Below, in pieces: positions 10,048-18,478 of a stretch of 64,000 nt of DNA. The notes below the pieces were generated by a model that had not been told where the DNA came from, searched no databases, and was given only the letters and a program-made list of their open reading frames with translations. The position numbers and the translations under genes are program-made. Position 1 is the stretch's first letter, and every line of letters starts with the position of its first letter. Source of the DNA: Pseudorhodoferax soli (GTDB lineage: Bacteria; Pseudomonadota; Gammaproteobacteria; Burkholderiales; Burkholderiaceae_C); NCBI RefSeq assembly GCF_003337555.1, contig NZ_QPJK01000004.1:285320-349319 (forward strand), written 5' to 3'.

Positions 10048-11216
10048 CCTCACACCTGACCCGCCGCGCCACCCTGGCGCTGGCCGCCTTCGCCCTCGCG
10101 GGCAGCGCCCATGCGCAAAGCGGCGAGAAGCTCAAGGTCGGCCTGATGCTGCCCTACAGCGGCACCTACACCGCGCTGGGCGTGGCCATCGAGAACGGCT
10201 TCAAGCTCTACGTGGACGAGCAGGGCGGCAAGCTCGCGGGCCGTGAGATCGAGTACTTCAAGGTCGACGACGAGTCCGATCCGGCCAAGGCCACCGAGAA
10301 CGTCAACAAGCTCATCAAGCGCGACAAGGTCGACGTGATCGTGGGCACCGTGCATTCGGGCGTGGCCATGGCCATGGCGCGCGCCGCGAAGGAGAGCAAC
10401 ACCCTGCTGATCGTGCCCAACGCAGGGTCGGACGCCGTGACCGGCCCGATGTGCGCGCCCAACATCTTCCGCAGTTCGTTCTCCAACTGGCAGTCCTCCT
10501 ACGGCATGGGCGTGGTGGCGGCCAGGCAGGAGAAGAAGAAGACCGCGATGACCATCACCTGGAAGTACGCGGCGGGCGAAGAGATGACCAACGCCTTCAA
10601 GGAAGGCTTCGAGAAGGAAGGCGGCAAGGTCACCAAGCAGGTCACGCTGCCGTTTCCCAACGTGGAATTCCAGGCGCTGCTGACCGAGATCGCCGCGGCC
10701 AAGCCCGATGCGGTGTTCGCCTTCTTCGCGGGCGGCGGCGCCGTGAAGTTCGTCAAGGACTACGCGGCCGCGGGCCTGAACAAGACCGTGCCGCTGTACG
10801 GCTCGGGCTTCCTGACCGATGGCACGCTGGAGGCCCAGGGCGATGCCGCGCAGGGCATCCTGACCACGCTGCACTATGCCGACGACCTGGCCGTGCCCAA
10901 GGACAAGGCCTTCCGCACCGCCTATGCCAAGGCCTTCAAGCTCCAGCCCGACGTGTACGGCGTGCAGGGCTACGACGCCGCGCAGATCCTGCGCGTGGGC
11001 CTGGACGCCGTGAAGGGCGACGTGGGCAAGAAGCCCGAATTCGCCGCCGCCGTGGAGAAGGCCAGGTTCGACAGCCCGCGCGGCACGTTCACGATGTCCA
11101 AGTCGCACAACCCGGTGCAGGACATCTACCTGCGCAAGGTCGACGGCAAGGAGAACAAGGTCGTGGGCGTCGCGTCCAAGGCGCTGTCCGACCCCGCCCG
11201 CGGCTGCAAGAACTGA
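10044..11216 (+). CDS. Branched-chain-amino-acid-type ABC substrate-binding protein (benzoate uptake)
   Basis: A 390-residue periplasmic binding protein of the LivJ/Leu-Ile-Val family (type 1 fold). The N-terminus has a Tat-like or Sec signal with RR and an AHAQS cleavage region near residue 23, followed by LKVGLMLPYSGTYTALG, the typical first strand of the family. The chosen ATG overlaps the hydrolase stop (ATGA). The four genes after it supply two permeases and two ATPases, so the importer is complete. The position inside the box operon suggests it imports benzoate or a related aromatic acid rather than amino acids. Confidence 0.9.
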   Translation: MTSHLTRRATLALAAFALAGSAHAQSGEKLKVGLMLPYSGTYTALGVAIENGFKLYVDEQGGKLAGREIEYFKVDDESDPAKATENVNKLIKRDKVDVIVGTVHSGVAMAMARAAKESNTLLIVPNAGSDAVTGPMCAPNIFRSSFSNWQSSYGMGVVAARQEKKKTAMTITWKYAAGEEMTNAFKEGFEKEGGKVTKQVTLPFPNVEFQALLTEIAAAKPDAVFAFFAGGGAVKFVKDYAAAGLNKTVPLYGSGFLTDGTLEAQGDAAQGILTTLHYADDLAVPKDKAFRTAYAKAFKLQPDVYGVQGYDAAQILRVGLDAVKGDVGKKPEFAAAVEKARFDSPRGTFTMSKSHNPVQDIYLRKVDGKENKVVGVASKALSDPARGCKN

Positions 11217-11280
11217 GCAGCGCTTCGTGCAGGGCGCCGCGCGCGCCATGCCTGTCTTCGTCTCGCCGGGGGTGACCGCC

Positions 11281-12153
11281 GTGGACCTTGCCACCTTTCT
11301 CGTGCAGTGCCTGAATGCCGTGCAATATGGGCTGCTGCTGTTCCTGCTGGCGTCGGGGCTCACGCTGATCTTCGGGATCATGGGCGTGATCAACCTGGCG
11401 CACGGCAGCTTCTACATGCTCGGCGCCTACATGGCGTTCGCGCTGTCGCCGCTGTTCGGCAACAACTTCCTCTTGATGCTGCTGGCCGGCATGGTGCTGG
11501 CGGCCCTCTTCGGCTACGTGCTGGAGTGGGTGTTCTTCAGCTACCTCTACCAGCGCGAACACCTGCAGCAGGTGCTCATGACCTACGGCCTGATCCTGGT
11601 GTTCGAGGAGCTGCGCGCCATGCTGGTGGGCAACGACGTGCACGGCGTGCCGGTGCCCGACTGGCTGGCCGGCAGCTTCGGCCTGGGCGGCATCATGCAG
11701 TACCCCTGGTACCGGCTGTTTGCCTCGGGCGCCTGCATCGTGCTGGCACTCGCGCTGTACGCGGTGGTCAACCGCACGCGGCTCGGCATGATGGTGCGCG
11801 CCGGCGCGAGCGACCGCGACATGGTGCGCGGCCTGGGCATCGACATCCGGCGCCTGTACCGCACGGTGTTCGCGGCCGGCGTGGCGCTGGCGGCGCTGGC
11901 CGGCATGATCGCCGCGCCCATGGCCTCGGTCTATCCCAACATGGGCGCCAGCGTGCTGATCATCTGCTTTGTGGTGGTGGTGATCGGCGGCATCGGCTCG
12001 ATCACGGGCGCGCTCGTGGCCTCGCTGCTGGTCGGCTTCGTCGACACCTTCGGCAAGGTCTTCTTCGCCGAACTCGCAGGCATCGGCATCTACGTGCTGA
12101 TGGCCATCGTGCTGGTCTGGCGGCCCGAGGGGCTGATGGGGCGGCGCGCATGA
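11281..12153 (+). CDS. LivH-type ABC permease (benzoate uptake)
   Basis: An integral inner-membrane permease of the LivH family with about eight hydrophobic segments. FLLASGLTLIFGIMGVINLAHGSFYMLGAY is the usual LivH N-terminal signature, and GGIGSITGALVASLLVGFVDTFGK is the cytoplasmic coupling loop. I chose the GTG at 11281 (MDLATFLVQ), which begins where homologues usually do and has a GGGGTGA upstream. Alternatives are ATG 11248 and GTG 11227. Its stop overlaps the next permease start (ATGA). It acts with the neighbouring LivM, LivG and LivF proteins. Confidence 0.88.
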   Translation: MDLATFLVQCLNAVQYGLLLFLLASGLTLIFGIMGVINLAHGSFYMLGAYMAFALSPLFGNNFLLMLLAGMVLAALFGYVLEWVFFSYLYQREHLQQVLMTYGLILVFEELRAMLVGNDVHGVPVPDWLAGSFGLGGIMQYPWYRLFASGACIVLALALYAVVNRTRLGMMVRAGASDRDMVRGLGIDIRRLYRTVFAAGVALAALAGMIAAPMASVYPNMGASVLIICFVVVVIGGIGSITGALVASLLVGFVDTFGKVFFAELAGIGIYVLMAIVLVWRPEGLMGRRA

Positions 12154-13142
12154 ACACGACCACACTTGCCATGCCCACCCCGACCTCCTCGCCTCCCCCG
12201 CGCAGCTTCGAAGGCCTGTGGCTGCCGCTGGCCGTGGCCATCGCGCTGGGCATCGCCGGCCCCTTGCTCGGCGGCTACGGGGCCGACCTGCTGGTCAAGG
12301 TCATGGTGCTGGCCATCTTCGCGCTGAGCCTGCAGCTGCTGGTCGGTATGACCGGACTGGTGAGCCTGGGCCACGCGGCCTACTACGGCATCGGCGCCTA
12401 CATCACCGTGCTGGGCTCGGGCGATGGCGGCGGCAACCTGTTCTGGCTGCTGTTCCTGGCGATGGGGGGCGGGGCGCTGTACGCGCTGGCGGTCGGCGCG
12501 CTCTCCCTGCGCACGCGCGGCCTGTACTTCATCATGGTCACGCTGGCCTTCGCGCAGATGGCGTACTTCGTGTTCCACGACACGCCGGTCGGCGGCGGCA
12601 GCGATGGCATCTACCTCTACGTGCGCCCGGCCGCCGGCCCGCTGGACATGGAGAACCGCACCGTGCTGTTCTACGTGGTGCTGGCCGCGCTGGTGTTCAC
12701 CTATGGGCTGCTGGCGGTGGTGCGGCGCTCGCGCTTCGGCGCGGCGCTGGCCGGCATCCGCGTGAACGAGCAGCGCATGCGCGCGGCCGGTTTCCCGACC
12801 TACGGCTACAAGCTCGCGGCCTTCGTGCTGGCCGGCGCGCTGGCCGCTCTGGCGGGCTTCCTGGTGGCCGCGCGCGACGGCGTTGTCAACCCCGAGATGC
12901 TGTCCTGGCACATCTCGGGCGAGGTGCTGCTGATGGTGATCCTGGGCGGCATCGGCCACCTGCGCGGCGCGGTGCTGGGGGCCGTGGTCTTCACGCTGCT
13001 CAAGGAGCTGCTGGGCACGCACGCGCTGATCGGCCCGCTGGCCGACCACTGGCAGCTGACGCTGGGGCTGGCCATCATCGGCTTCGTGGCGCTGTTGCCC
13101 AAGGGCTTGATCGGCCTGGCGCAAAGGAGGGCCAAGCCATGA
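12150..13142 (+). CDS. LivM-type ABC permease (benzoate uptake)
   Basis: The second permease subunit, 330 residues, with a short proline-rich cytoplasmic N-terminus before about eight to nine membrane segments. LVGMTGLVSLGHAAYYGIGAY and GEVLLMVILGGIGHLRGAVLGA are characteristic LivM segments. The ATG overlaps the LivH stop, and its own stop overlaps the LivG start, which supports a single stoichiometrically translated transporter. Nothing unusual is seen. Confidence 0.9.
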   Translation: MNTTTLAMPTPTSSPPPRSFEGLWLPLAVAIALGIAGPLLGGYGADLLVKVMVLAIFALSLQLLVGMTGLVSLGHAAYYGIGAYITVLGSGDGGGNLFWLLFLAMGGGALYALAVGALSLRTRGLYFIMVTLAFAQMAYFVFHDTPVGGGSDGIYLYVRPAAGPLDMENRTVLFYVVLAALVFTYGLLAVVRRSRFGAALAGIRVNEQRMRAAGFPTYGYKLAAFVLAGALAALAGFLVAARDGVVNPEMLSWHISGEVLLMVILGGIGHLRGAVLGAVVFTLLKELLGTHALIGPLADHWQLTLGLAIIGFVALLPKGLIGLAQRRAKP

Positions 13143-13891
13143 GCGCACTGCTGCAGGTCAAAGGCCTCACGCGCCGCTTCGGCGGGCTGGTGGCCGTCAA
13201 CGCCGTCTCGCTGGACCTGCGCCTGGGCGAGGTGCATGCCGTGATCGGCACCAACGGCGCGGGCAAGTCCACGCTGATCAACATGCTGTCGGGCGAGATC
13301 GCGGCCTCCGAGGGGCGAATCACGCTCGATGGCGAGGACATCACGGCCTGGCCGCAGGCGCGCCGCGCGCTGGCGGGCGTGGGCCGCAGCTACCAGCGCA
13401 CGACGATCTTCCCGGAGTTCACTGTGCACGAGAACTGCCGCCTGGCAGCGCAGGCCGCCACGCCGCGGCCCTGGGCGATCTGGCAGTCGGCGCGCGCCTG
13501 CCCCACGAGCGGCAGTGCGGCCGATGCGGCGCTCGAGGCCACCGGCCTCGCGGCCCTGGCCACGCGCACCGCCGGCCAACTGAGCCACGGCGCGAAGCGG
13601 CAGCTCGAGGTTGCGATGTGCCTGGCAACGAAGCCGCGCGTGCTGCTGCTCGACGAGCCGCTGGCCGGCATGGGCGCCGAGGAGACCGAGCGCATGCTGG
13701 GCCTGCTCGAGCGCCTCAAGCCTCTTCACGCCATCCTGCTCGTGGAGCACGACATGGATGCCGTGTTCCGCATCGCCGAGCGCATCACGGTCATGGTCAA
13801 CGGCGCAGTCATCGCCACCGGCAACCCGGACGCGATCCGCAACGACCCGCAGGTGCGCAGCGCCTACCTGGGCGAGGAGGAACACGCATGA
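13139..13891 (+). CDS. LivG-type ABC transporter ATP-binding protein
   Basis: A 250-residue cytoplasmic ATPase with Walker A GTNGAGKSTL near residue 40, a signature motif of the form LSHGAKRQLE and Walker B VLLLDEPLAGMG. LSHGAKR replaces the usual LSGGQ but is normal for LivG. It starts MSALLQVKGLTRRFGGLVAV at an ATG overlapping the preceding stop. It pairs with the LivF-type ATPase downstream, which it overlaps by 4 bases. Confidence 0.9.
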   Translation: MSALLQVKGLTRRFGGLVAVNAVSLDLRLGEVHAVIGTNGAGKSTLINMLSGEIAASEGRITLDGEDITAWPQARRALAGVGRSYQRTTIFPEFTVHENCRLAAQAATPRPWAIWQSARACPTSGSAADAALEATGLAALATRTAGQLSHGAKRQLEVAMCLATKPRVLLLDEPLAGMGAEETERMLGLLERLKPLHAILLVEHDMDAVFRIAERITVMVNGAVIATGNPDAIRNDPQVRSAYLGEEEHA

Positions 13892-14589
13892 TCCGCTTCG
13901 ATGGCTTGCACACCTTCTACGGCGACAGCCACATCCTGCACGGCGTCTCGGCCGAGATCCCGGTCGCCACGGCGGTGGGCCTGCTGGGTCGCAACGGCAT
14001 GGGCAAGACCACGCTGATCCGCACGCTGATGGGCTATGTGCGGCCCGCGCAGGGCCGCGTGCAGTGCGACGGCCGCGAGGTCGCCGGCCTGCCGCCCGAG
14101 AAGATGGCACGGCTGGGCATCGGCTACGTGCCGGAGGGCCGCGGCATCTTCCCCAACCTGTCGGTGCGCGAAAACCTGGTCATGGCGGCCCGGCCCGGCA
14201 TCGACGGCAAGAAGGCCTGGACCTGCGAGCGCGTGCTGGCCACCTTCCCGCGCCTCGCGGAGCGGCTGAACAACGGCGGCAACCAGCTGTCGGGCGGCGA
14301 ACAGCAGATGCTGTCGATCGGCCGCGCGCTGATGACCAACCCGCGCCTGTTGATCCTCGACGAGGCCACCGAGGGCCTGGCGCCGCTGATCGTGGCCGAG
14401 ATCTGGCGTGTGATCGCCGGCATCCGCACGAGCGGCATCGCCACGCTGATCGTCGACCGCGACTGGCGCCGCGTGCTCGCGCACACGGACCGCGCGCTGG
14501 TCATGGAGAAGGGGCAGATCGTGCTGCACGGCGCCTCCGCGGCGCTGCTGGCCGATCCGCAGGCGCTGGCCGAGCGGCTCGGCGTGTAG
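13888..14589 (+). CDS. LivF-type ABC transporter ATP-binding protein
   Basis: A 233-residue second ATPase of the importer with Walker A GRNGMGKTTL, signature LSGGEQQMLSIGRAL and Walker B LLILDEATEGLAPL, as in LivF. The start codon overlaps the LivG stop by 4 bases. Near the end, IVDRDWRR replaces the more usual V-Q/E-x-N after the switch region, a mild family variation. It is the last intact gene of the benzoate operon; a degraded esterase fragment follows directly with no clear terminator. Confidence 0.9.
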   Translation: MIRFDGLHTFYGDSHILHGVSAEIPVATAVGLLGRNGMGKTTLIRTLMGYVRPAQGRVQCDGREVAGLPPEKMARLGIGYVPEGRGIFPNLSVRENLVMAARPGIDGKKAWTCERVLATFPRLAERLNNGGNQLSGGEQQMLSIGRALMTNPRLLILDEATEGLAPLIVAEIWRVIAGIRTSGIATLIVDRDWRRVLAHTDRALVMEKGQIVLHGASAALLADPQALAERLGV

Positions 14590-14594
14590 GCATC

Positions 14595-15122
14595 CTTTTC
14601 ACGACCGGGGAGGCCCACCTGCGCGCGCCGGCCAGGCAGTACTTCTACGGCGGCCCGGAAGGCGGGCGCGAGGGCCTGACGATGGCGCAGCGCCACCCGG
14701 CCGACTTCGACGGCATCGTCTCGGCCGTGCCCGTGATCCACTGGACCGGGCTGTTCAACGGCTTCATCGGCTTCACGCAGCCGCAGTTCTCGGGCGGCAC
14801 GCTGAGCGCGGCCAAGGTGCGCCTGGTGGCCGACGCGCTCGACACCGCCTGCGACGCGCTGGACGGCCTGGCCGACGGCGTGGTCAACAACTACCTGGCC
14901 TGCCCGGTGCCCACCCACCACGACATGCTGAACACGCTGGACCAGTGGGTCAGCACGGGCCAGGCGCCGGCCGACGCACTGGTGCAGGTGCGCAAGGCCA
15001 CGGCGGCGCCCTACGCCACGCTGGCCACGCGGCCGCTGTGCCGCTATGCGAACTACCCGCAGTACGTGGCGGGCGACCCGCTGAGCGCGGACAGCTACCG
15101 CTGCGCGGTGTCGGCGCCCTGA
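14595..15122 (+). pseudogene. Remnant of a tannase/feruloyl-esterase family gene
   Basis: An open frame without a credible start encodes a recognisable tannase-family fragment: YFYGGPEGGREGLTMAQRHP followed by ADFDGIVSAVPVIHWTGL. The nucleophile motif, normally G-x-S-x-G-G, reads GGPEGG, so the catalytic serine is replaced by proline. The N-terminal part is missing. The middle jumps from a mid-protein segment (NNYLACPVPTHHDML) straight to the C-terminal end (RPLCRYANYPQYVAGDPLSA), implying an internal deletion of hundreds of residues. The stop is at 15120-15122. It is a decayed gene rather than a functional short protein. Confidence 0.75.
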
Positions 15123-15144
15123 CAGACCTGGCCACGCGCGCCGC

Positions 15145-15988
15145 TCAGGCGCGCAGCAACTGCGCCAGCTCGCGCAGGCCCAGCGCCATGGCGCAGCGGG
15201 AAACGTTCGGTGCCGGGGTAGACCACGTAGCGCTCGGTGATGCCCAGGTCGTCGCAGGCCACGCCGAAGCCCTTGTCCAGACTGGGCGCCGTCGAGCGCT
15301 TGATCTCGATGGCGATCTCCGGGCGGCCTCCCTGCTCCAGCACCAGGTCGATCTCTGCGCCCGCATGCGTGCGGTAGAAATACGGCAGGCGCCGCGCGCC
15401 GGCCGCCTGGACCAGGCTCGCGATGCAATGGCCCTCGTAGCTCAGGCCGCCGACGGGGTGGCCCAGCAGATCGTCCATGGTCTGCAGCTCGAGCAGCGCA
15501 TGCAGCACGCCGCTGTCGCGCACGTAGACCTTGGGCGACTTGACCAGCCGTTTGCCGACGTTGCCGGACCAGGGCCCCAGGCGCAGCACCAGGCGCAGGT
15601 CCACGAGCAGATCGATGTAGCGGTCGATGGTGGGGTTGGACACACCCAGCGCGCTGGCGATGCGGGCCTGGTTCAGCACGCCGCCCTGCTGGTGCGCCAG
15701 CATGGTCCACAGGCGTCCGATGGCCTCGGCCGGCATGCGCGGCGCGAACATGGGCACATCGCGCTCCAGGTAGCTGCGGATGAAGTCGCGCCGCCAGTCC
15801 AGGCTGAGCCGGTCGTCGCTGGCCAACAGGCTGTCGGGAAAGCCGCCGCGCAGCCACAGCTGCGCGTCGGCGATGCCGGCCTGCGCCGCTTCCTCGGTGT
15901 CCACCGGCGCCATGTCCACGTAGGCGACGCGGCCCGCCAGCGTCTTGCTGGACTGGCGCATGAGGTCCAGCGCGGCGGAGCCCGTCCT
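15145..15988 (-). pseudogene. Remnant of an AAA ATPase with DUF4143 domain
   Basis: The minus strand encodes the middle and C-terminal DUF4143 part of a common prokaryotic AAA-type ATPase: TGSAALDLMRQSSKTLAGRV, then a winged-helix-like ALGVSNPTIDRYIDLLVDL, then FYRTHAGAEIDLVLEQGGRPEIAIEIK. The N-terminal Walker A and B domain that should precede TGSAALDL is absent; the sequence there becomes unrelated near 15988. At the other end a frameshift near 15190 moves the natural C-terminus (MALGLRELAQLLRA) into another frame. Two independent lesions make this a pseudogene. Confidence 0.75.
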
Positions 15989-15998
15989 ATGACTGACT

Positions 15999-16015
15999 AT
16001 TCGCGAATCGCGAAT
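15999..16015. promoter_or_regulatory. 17-bp perfect palindrome upstream of the FAD oxidoreductase
   Basis: ATTCGCGA-A-TCGCGAAT is a perfect inverted repeat with 8-base arms, about 80 bases before the oxidoreductase start, in a locally AT-richer stretch. It contains a T-N11-A pattern, so it could be the binding site of the LysR regulator encoded at 18479. It could also serve another dimeric regulator. No -10/-35 pair is convincing nearby. Confidence 0.5.
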
Positions 16016-16095
16016 TTTCCGCTCGCGCCGCGGCCGATTGTTTGCGATGTCCTGCATCACTACCATGCGCTCCACACTTCATGGAGCGCCCCGCA

Positions 16096-17466
16096 ATGCA
16101 AGCCAGCACTTTCGAACCGATCACCGAACCGAGCCGCCAGACCCCTGTCTTCGGCGCCTACGACGTGGTGGTGCTCGGCGGCGGGCCGGCCGGCATTGCC
16201 GCGGCTGCCGCCAGCGCGCGCCAGGGCCGCAGCACATTGCTGGTGGAGGGCTACGGCTTCCTCGGCGGCATGGGCACGGCGGCCGGCGTGACCAACTTCT
16301 GCGGCCTGCACGCCAATGTGCGCGGCACGGTGCGCCAGGTCGTGCACGGCATCGCCGACGACCTGCTGCAACGCATGGACGCACTGGGCGGCCTGCGCGA
16401 GCCGCACCTGCTGTTCGGCGGCAAGATCGCCGCCCAGGCGTACGACAACGCGGCCTTCAAGCTCGCGGCCGACGACGTGGTCGTGGCCAGCGGCGCGCAG
16501 GTGCTGTTCCACGCCCAGGCGGTGGGTGTGCAGATGGCCGCGCCGGGCCGCGTGGCGGCGCTGCTGCTGGAGACCAAGTCGGGCCGCCAGGCCGTGCTGG
16601 GCCGCGTGTTCATCGACTGCTCGGGCGACGGCGACCTGGCCACCTGGGCCGGCGCGCCGTTCGAGAAGGGCCGCGATGCCGACGGCCAGGGCGAGGACAT
16701 GATGTACCCCTCCACCATGTTCCGCGTGAACGGCGTGGACCCGCAGCGTGCGGGCGACATCTGGAACCGCTTCGACGGCCTCATGGAACAGGCCGAGCGC
16801 GACGGCTACACCTTCGCCCGCAAGACGCCCATCATCCGGCCGCAGAAGAACCCGGCCGAGTGGCGCGCCAACGTGACCCAGCTGGCCAACGCCGAGGGCG
16901 GCCCGGTGGACGGCACCAATGCGCTGGAACTCAGCGCCGCCGAGATCGAGGGGCGGCGCCAGATCCTGAATTTCTTCCGCTTCCTGCGGGCCTATGCGCC
17001 TGGCTTCGAGAACGCCTACCTGCTGGAGATCGCGCCGCAGGTCGGCGTGCGCGAGACCCGCCGCGTGCTCGGCGACTACCAGCTCAGCGCGCGCGACGTG
17101 CTGGACTGCGTGAGCTTTGCGGACACCATCGGCGTCAACGGCTGGATGATCGAGGAACACGTGGCCGGCAACATCGCCTTCCAGTGGCAGGACATCCCGC
17201 GGGCCCGCGGCTACAACCACCTGCCTTACCGCATGCTGCTGCCGCGTGGCCTGGACAATGTGCTGGTCGCCGGCCGCTGCGCCTCGATGACGCACCTGGG
17301 CCAGTCGGCCGCGCGCGTGTCCGGAGCCTGCTTCGTCATGGGCCAGGCGGCCGGCACCGCGGCAGCGCAGGCGCTGCAGCAGGGCCAGGACCTGCGCGCG
17401 ATCGACGTGCCGGCGCTGCAGGCGCAGCTCGCACAGGACGGCGCCTGGCTCGGCCGCGACGATTGA
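16096..17466 (+). CDS. FAD-dependent oxidoreductase (PF12831-like)
   Basis: A 456-residue flavoprotein with an N-terminal dinucleotide-binding motif YDVVVLGGGPAGIAAAAAS near residue 25, a second FAD-contact segment GRVFIDCSGDGDLATWAG and a C-terminal FAD motif NVLVAGRCASMTHLGQSAAR. This is the FAD_oxidored (PF12831) pattern. I chose the ATG at 16096, which has GGAG 9 bases upstream. Upstream in-frame ATGs at 16081 and 16042 would add residues unlike the family. It is followed by a Bug receptor and a LysR regulator, suggesting a catabolic unit for a carboxylated compound. The substrate is unknown. Confidence 0.85.
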   Translation: MQASTFEPITEPSRQTPVFGAYDVVVLGGGPAGIAAAAASARQGRSTLLVEGYGFLGGMGTAAGVTNFCGLHANVRGTVRQVVHGIADDLLQRMDALGGLREPHLLFGGKIAAQAYDNAAFKLAADDVVVASGAQVLFHAQAVGVQMAAPGRVAALLLETKSGRQAVLGRVFIDCSGDGDLATWAGAPFEKGRDADGQGEDMMYPSTMFRVNGVDPQRAGDIWNRFDGLMEQAERDGYTFARKTPIIRPQKNPAEWRANVTQLANAEGGPVDGTNALELSAAEIEGRRQILNFFRFLRAYAPGFENAYLLEIAPQVGVRETRRVLGDYQLSARDVLDCVSFADTIGVNGWMIEEHVAGNIAFQWQDIPRARGYNHLPYRMLLPRGLDNVLVAGRCASMTHLGQSAARVSGACFVMGQAAGTAAAQALQQGQDLRAIDVPALQAQLAQDGAWLGRDD

Positions 17467-17488
17467 CCAACGCTTCAGGAGAGAGACT

Positions 17489-18466
17489 TTGAACACAGAG
17501 ACAAGACGCACGACCCTGGCCTGGCTCGCGGCATGCGCGCTGGGCGCCACGCTCGGCACTGCCCAGGCCGCAGACCCCACCTGGCCGACCCGGCCGGTCC
17601 GGCTGCTCGTGGGGTTCCCGGGCGGCTCCACGCCCGACATGGCGGCGCGCGCGCTGGCCGATCCGCTGAGCCGCGTGCTGGGCCAGCCCGTCATCGTCGA
17701 GAACAAGCCCGGCGCCTCCGGCAACATCGCGGCCGACCAGGTCGCCAAGGCCACGGACGACCACACGCTGGGCGTCGTGATCAACGGCAACCTGACCTCC
17801 GCCAGGCTGCTCAACCCCAAGCTCAGCTACGACCCGCAGAAGGACTTCGCCGAGATCTCGCTGCTGGCCACCGCGCCGCTGGTGCTGGTGGCCGCGCCGC
17901 AGCTGCCCGACGGCGCCGCCTTCTTCGCCGCGATGCGCCAGGCCGGCGCCAGCGCCAACTACGGCTCCGTCGGTGCCGGCTCGGTCGCCCACCTGGGCAT
18001 GGAACTGCTCAAGAGCAAATCCGGCATCGCGCCCGTGCACGTGCCCTACTCGGGCAACCCGGCGGTGGTCACCGCCATCATCGGCGGGCAGGTGCAGATG
18101 GCGCTGGTGCCGCCGGGCGTGGCCATGCCGCAGGTGCAGGCCGGCAAGCTCAAGGCCATCGGTGTCACGAGCGGGCGCAGCGCGCTGGTGCCCTCGGTGG
18201 CGCCGCTGGCCGACGCCGGCGTGAAGGACTTCAACCTCGAGGTCTGGACGGCGCTGGTCGGGCCGGCCGGGCTGTCCAGGGCCGCGCAGGCGCGGCTCGC
18301 GGCCGAGGTGCCGCGCATCATGCGCGAACCCGAGACCCGCACACGCCTGCTCAACCAGGGCTGGCAGGCCGTGGGCACCTCCAGCGAGGGCCTGCACCAG
18401 CGCGTGAAGGAAGAGGCTGCGCTGCTGGGCGCGATCATCCGGGCGCAGAACATCTCAGTCGACTGA
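17489..18466 (+). CDS. Bug-family tripartite tricarboxylate transporter receptor
   Basis: A 325-residue periplasmic solute receptor of the Bug/TctC family, common in Comamonadaceae and Bordetella. A signal peptide ends near AQAADPTWP, followed by the family strands PVRLLVGFPGGSTPDMAAR and PVIVENKPGASGNIAADQVAKA. The start codon is TTG at 17489, supported by the AGGAGAGAG just upstream. No TctA or TctB membrane partners are in the window, so it is an orphan receptor, as is usual for this family. It probably serves the adjacent oxidoreductase's pathway. Confidence 0.88.
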   Translation: MNTETRRTTLAWLAACALGATLGTAQAADPTWPTRPVRLLVGFPGGSTPDMAARALADPLSRVLGQPVIVENKPGASGNIAADQVAKATDDHTLGVVINGNLTSARLLNPKLSYDPQKDFAEISLLATAPLVLVAAPQLPDGAAFFAAMRQAGASANYGSVGAGSVAHLGMELLKSKSGIAPVHVPYSGNPAVVTAIIGGQVQMALVPPGVAMPQVQAGKLKAIGVTSGRSALVPSVAPLADAGVKDFNLEVWTALVGPAGLSRAAQARLAAEVPRIMREPETRTRLLNQGWQAVGTSSEGLHQRVKEEAALLGAIIRAQNISVD

Positions 18467-18478
18467 CGCGGCCCGCGC

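Noticed and set aside
10044-14589. Simple annotation of the importer as a leucine/isoleucine/valine transporter
   Set aside because: Family membership is clear, but the overlaps with the benzoate ligase and hydrolase make aromatic-acid uptake the better reading.
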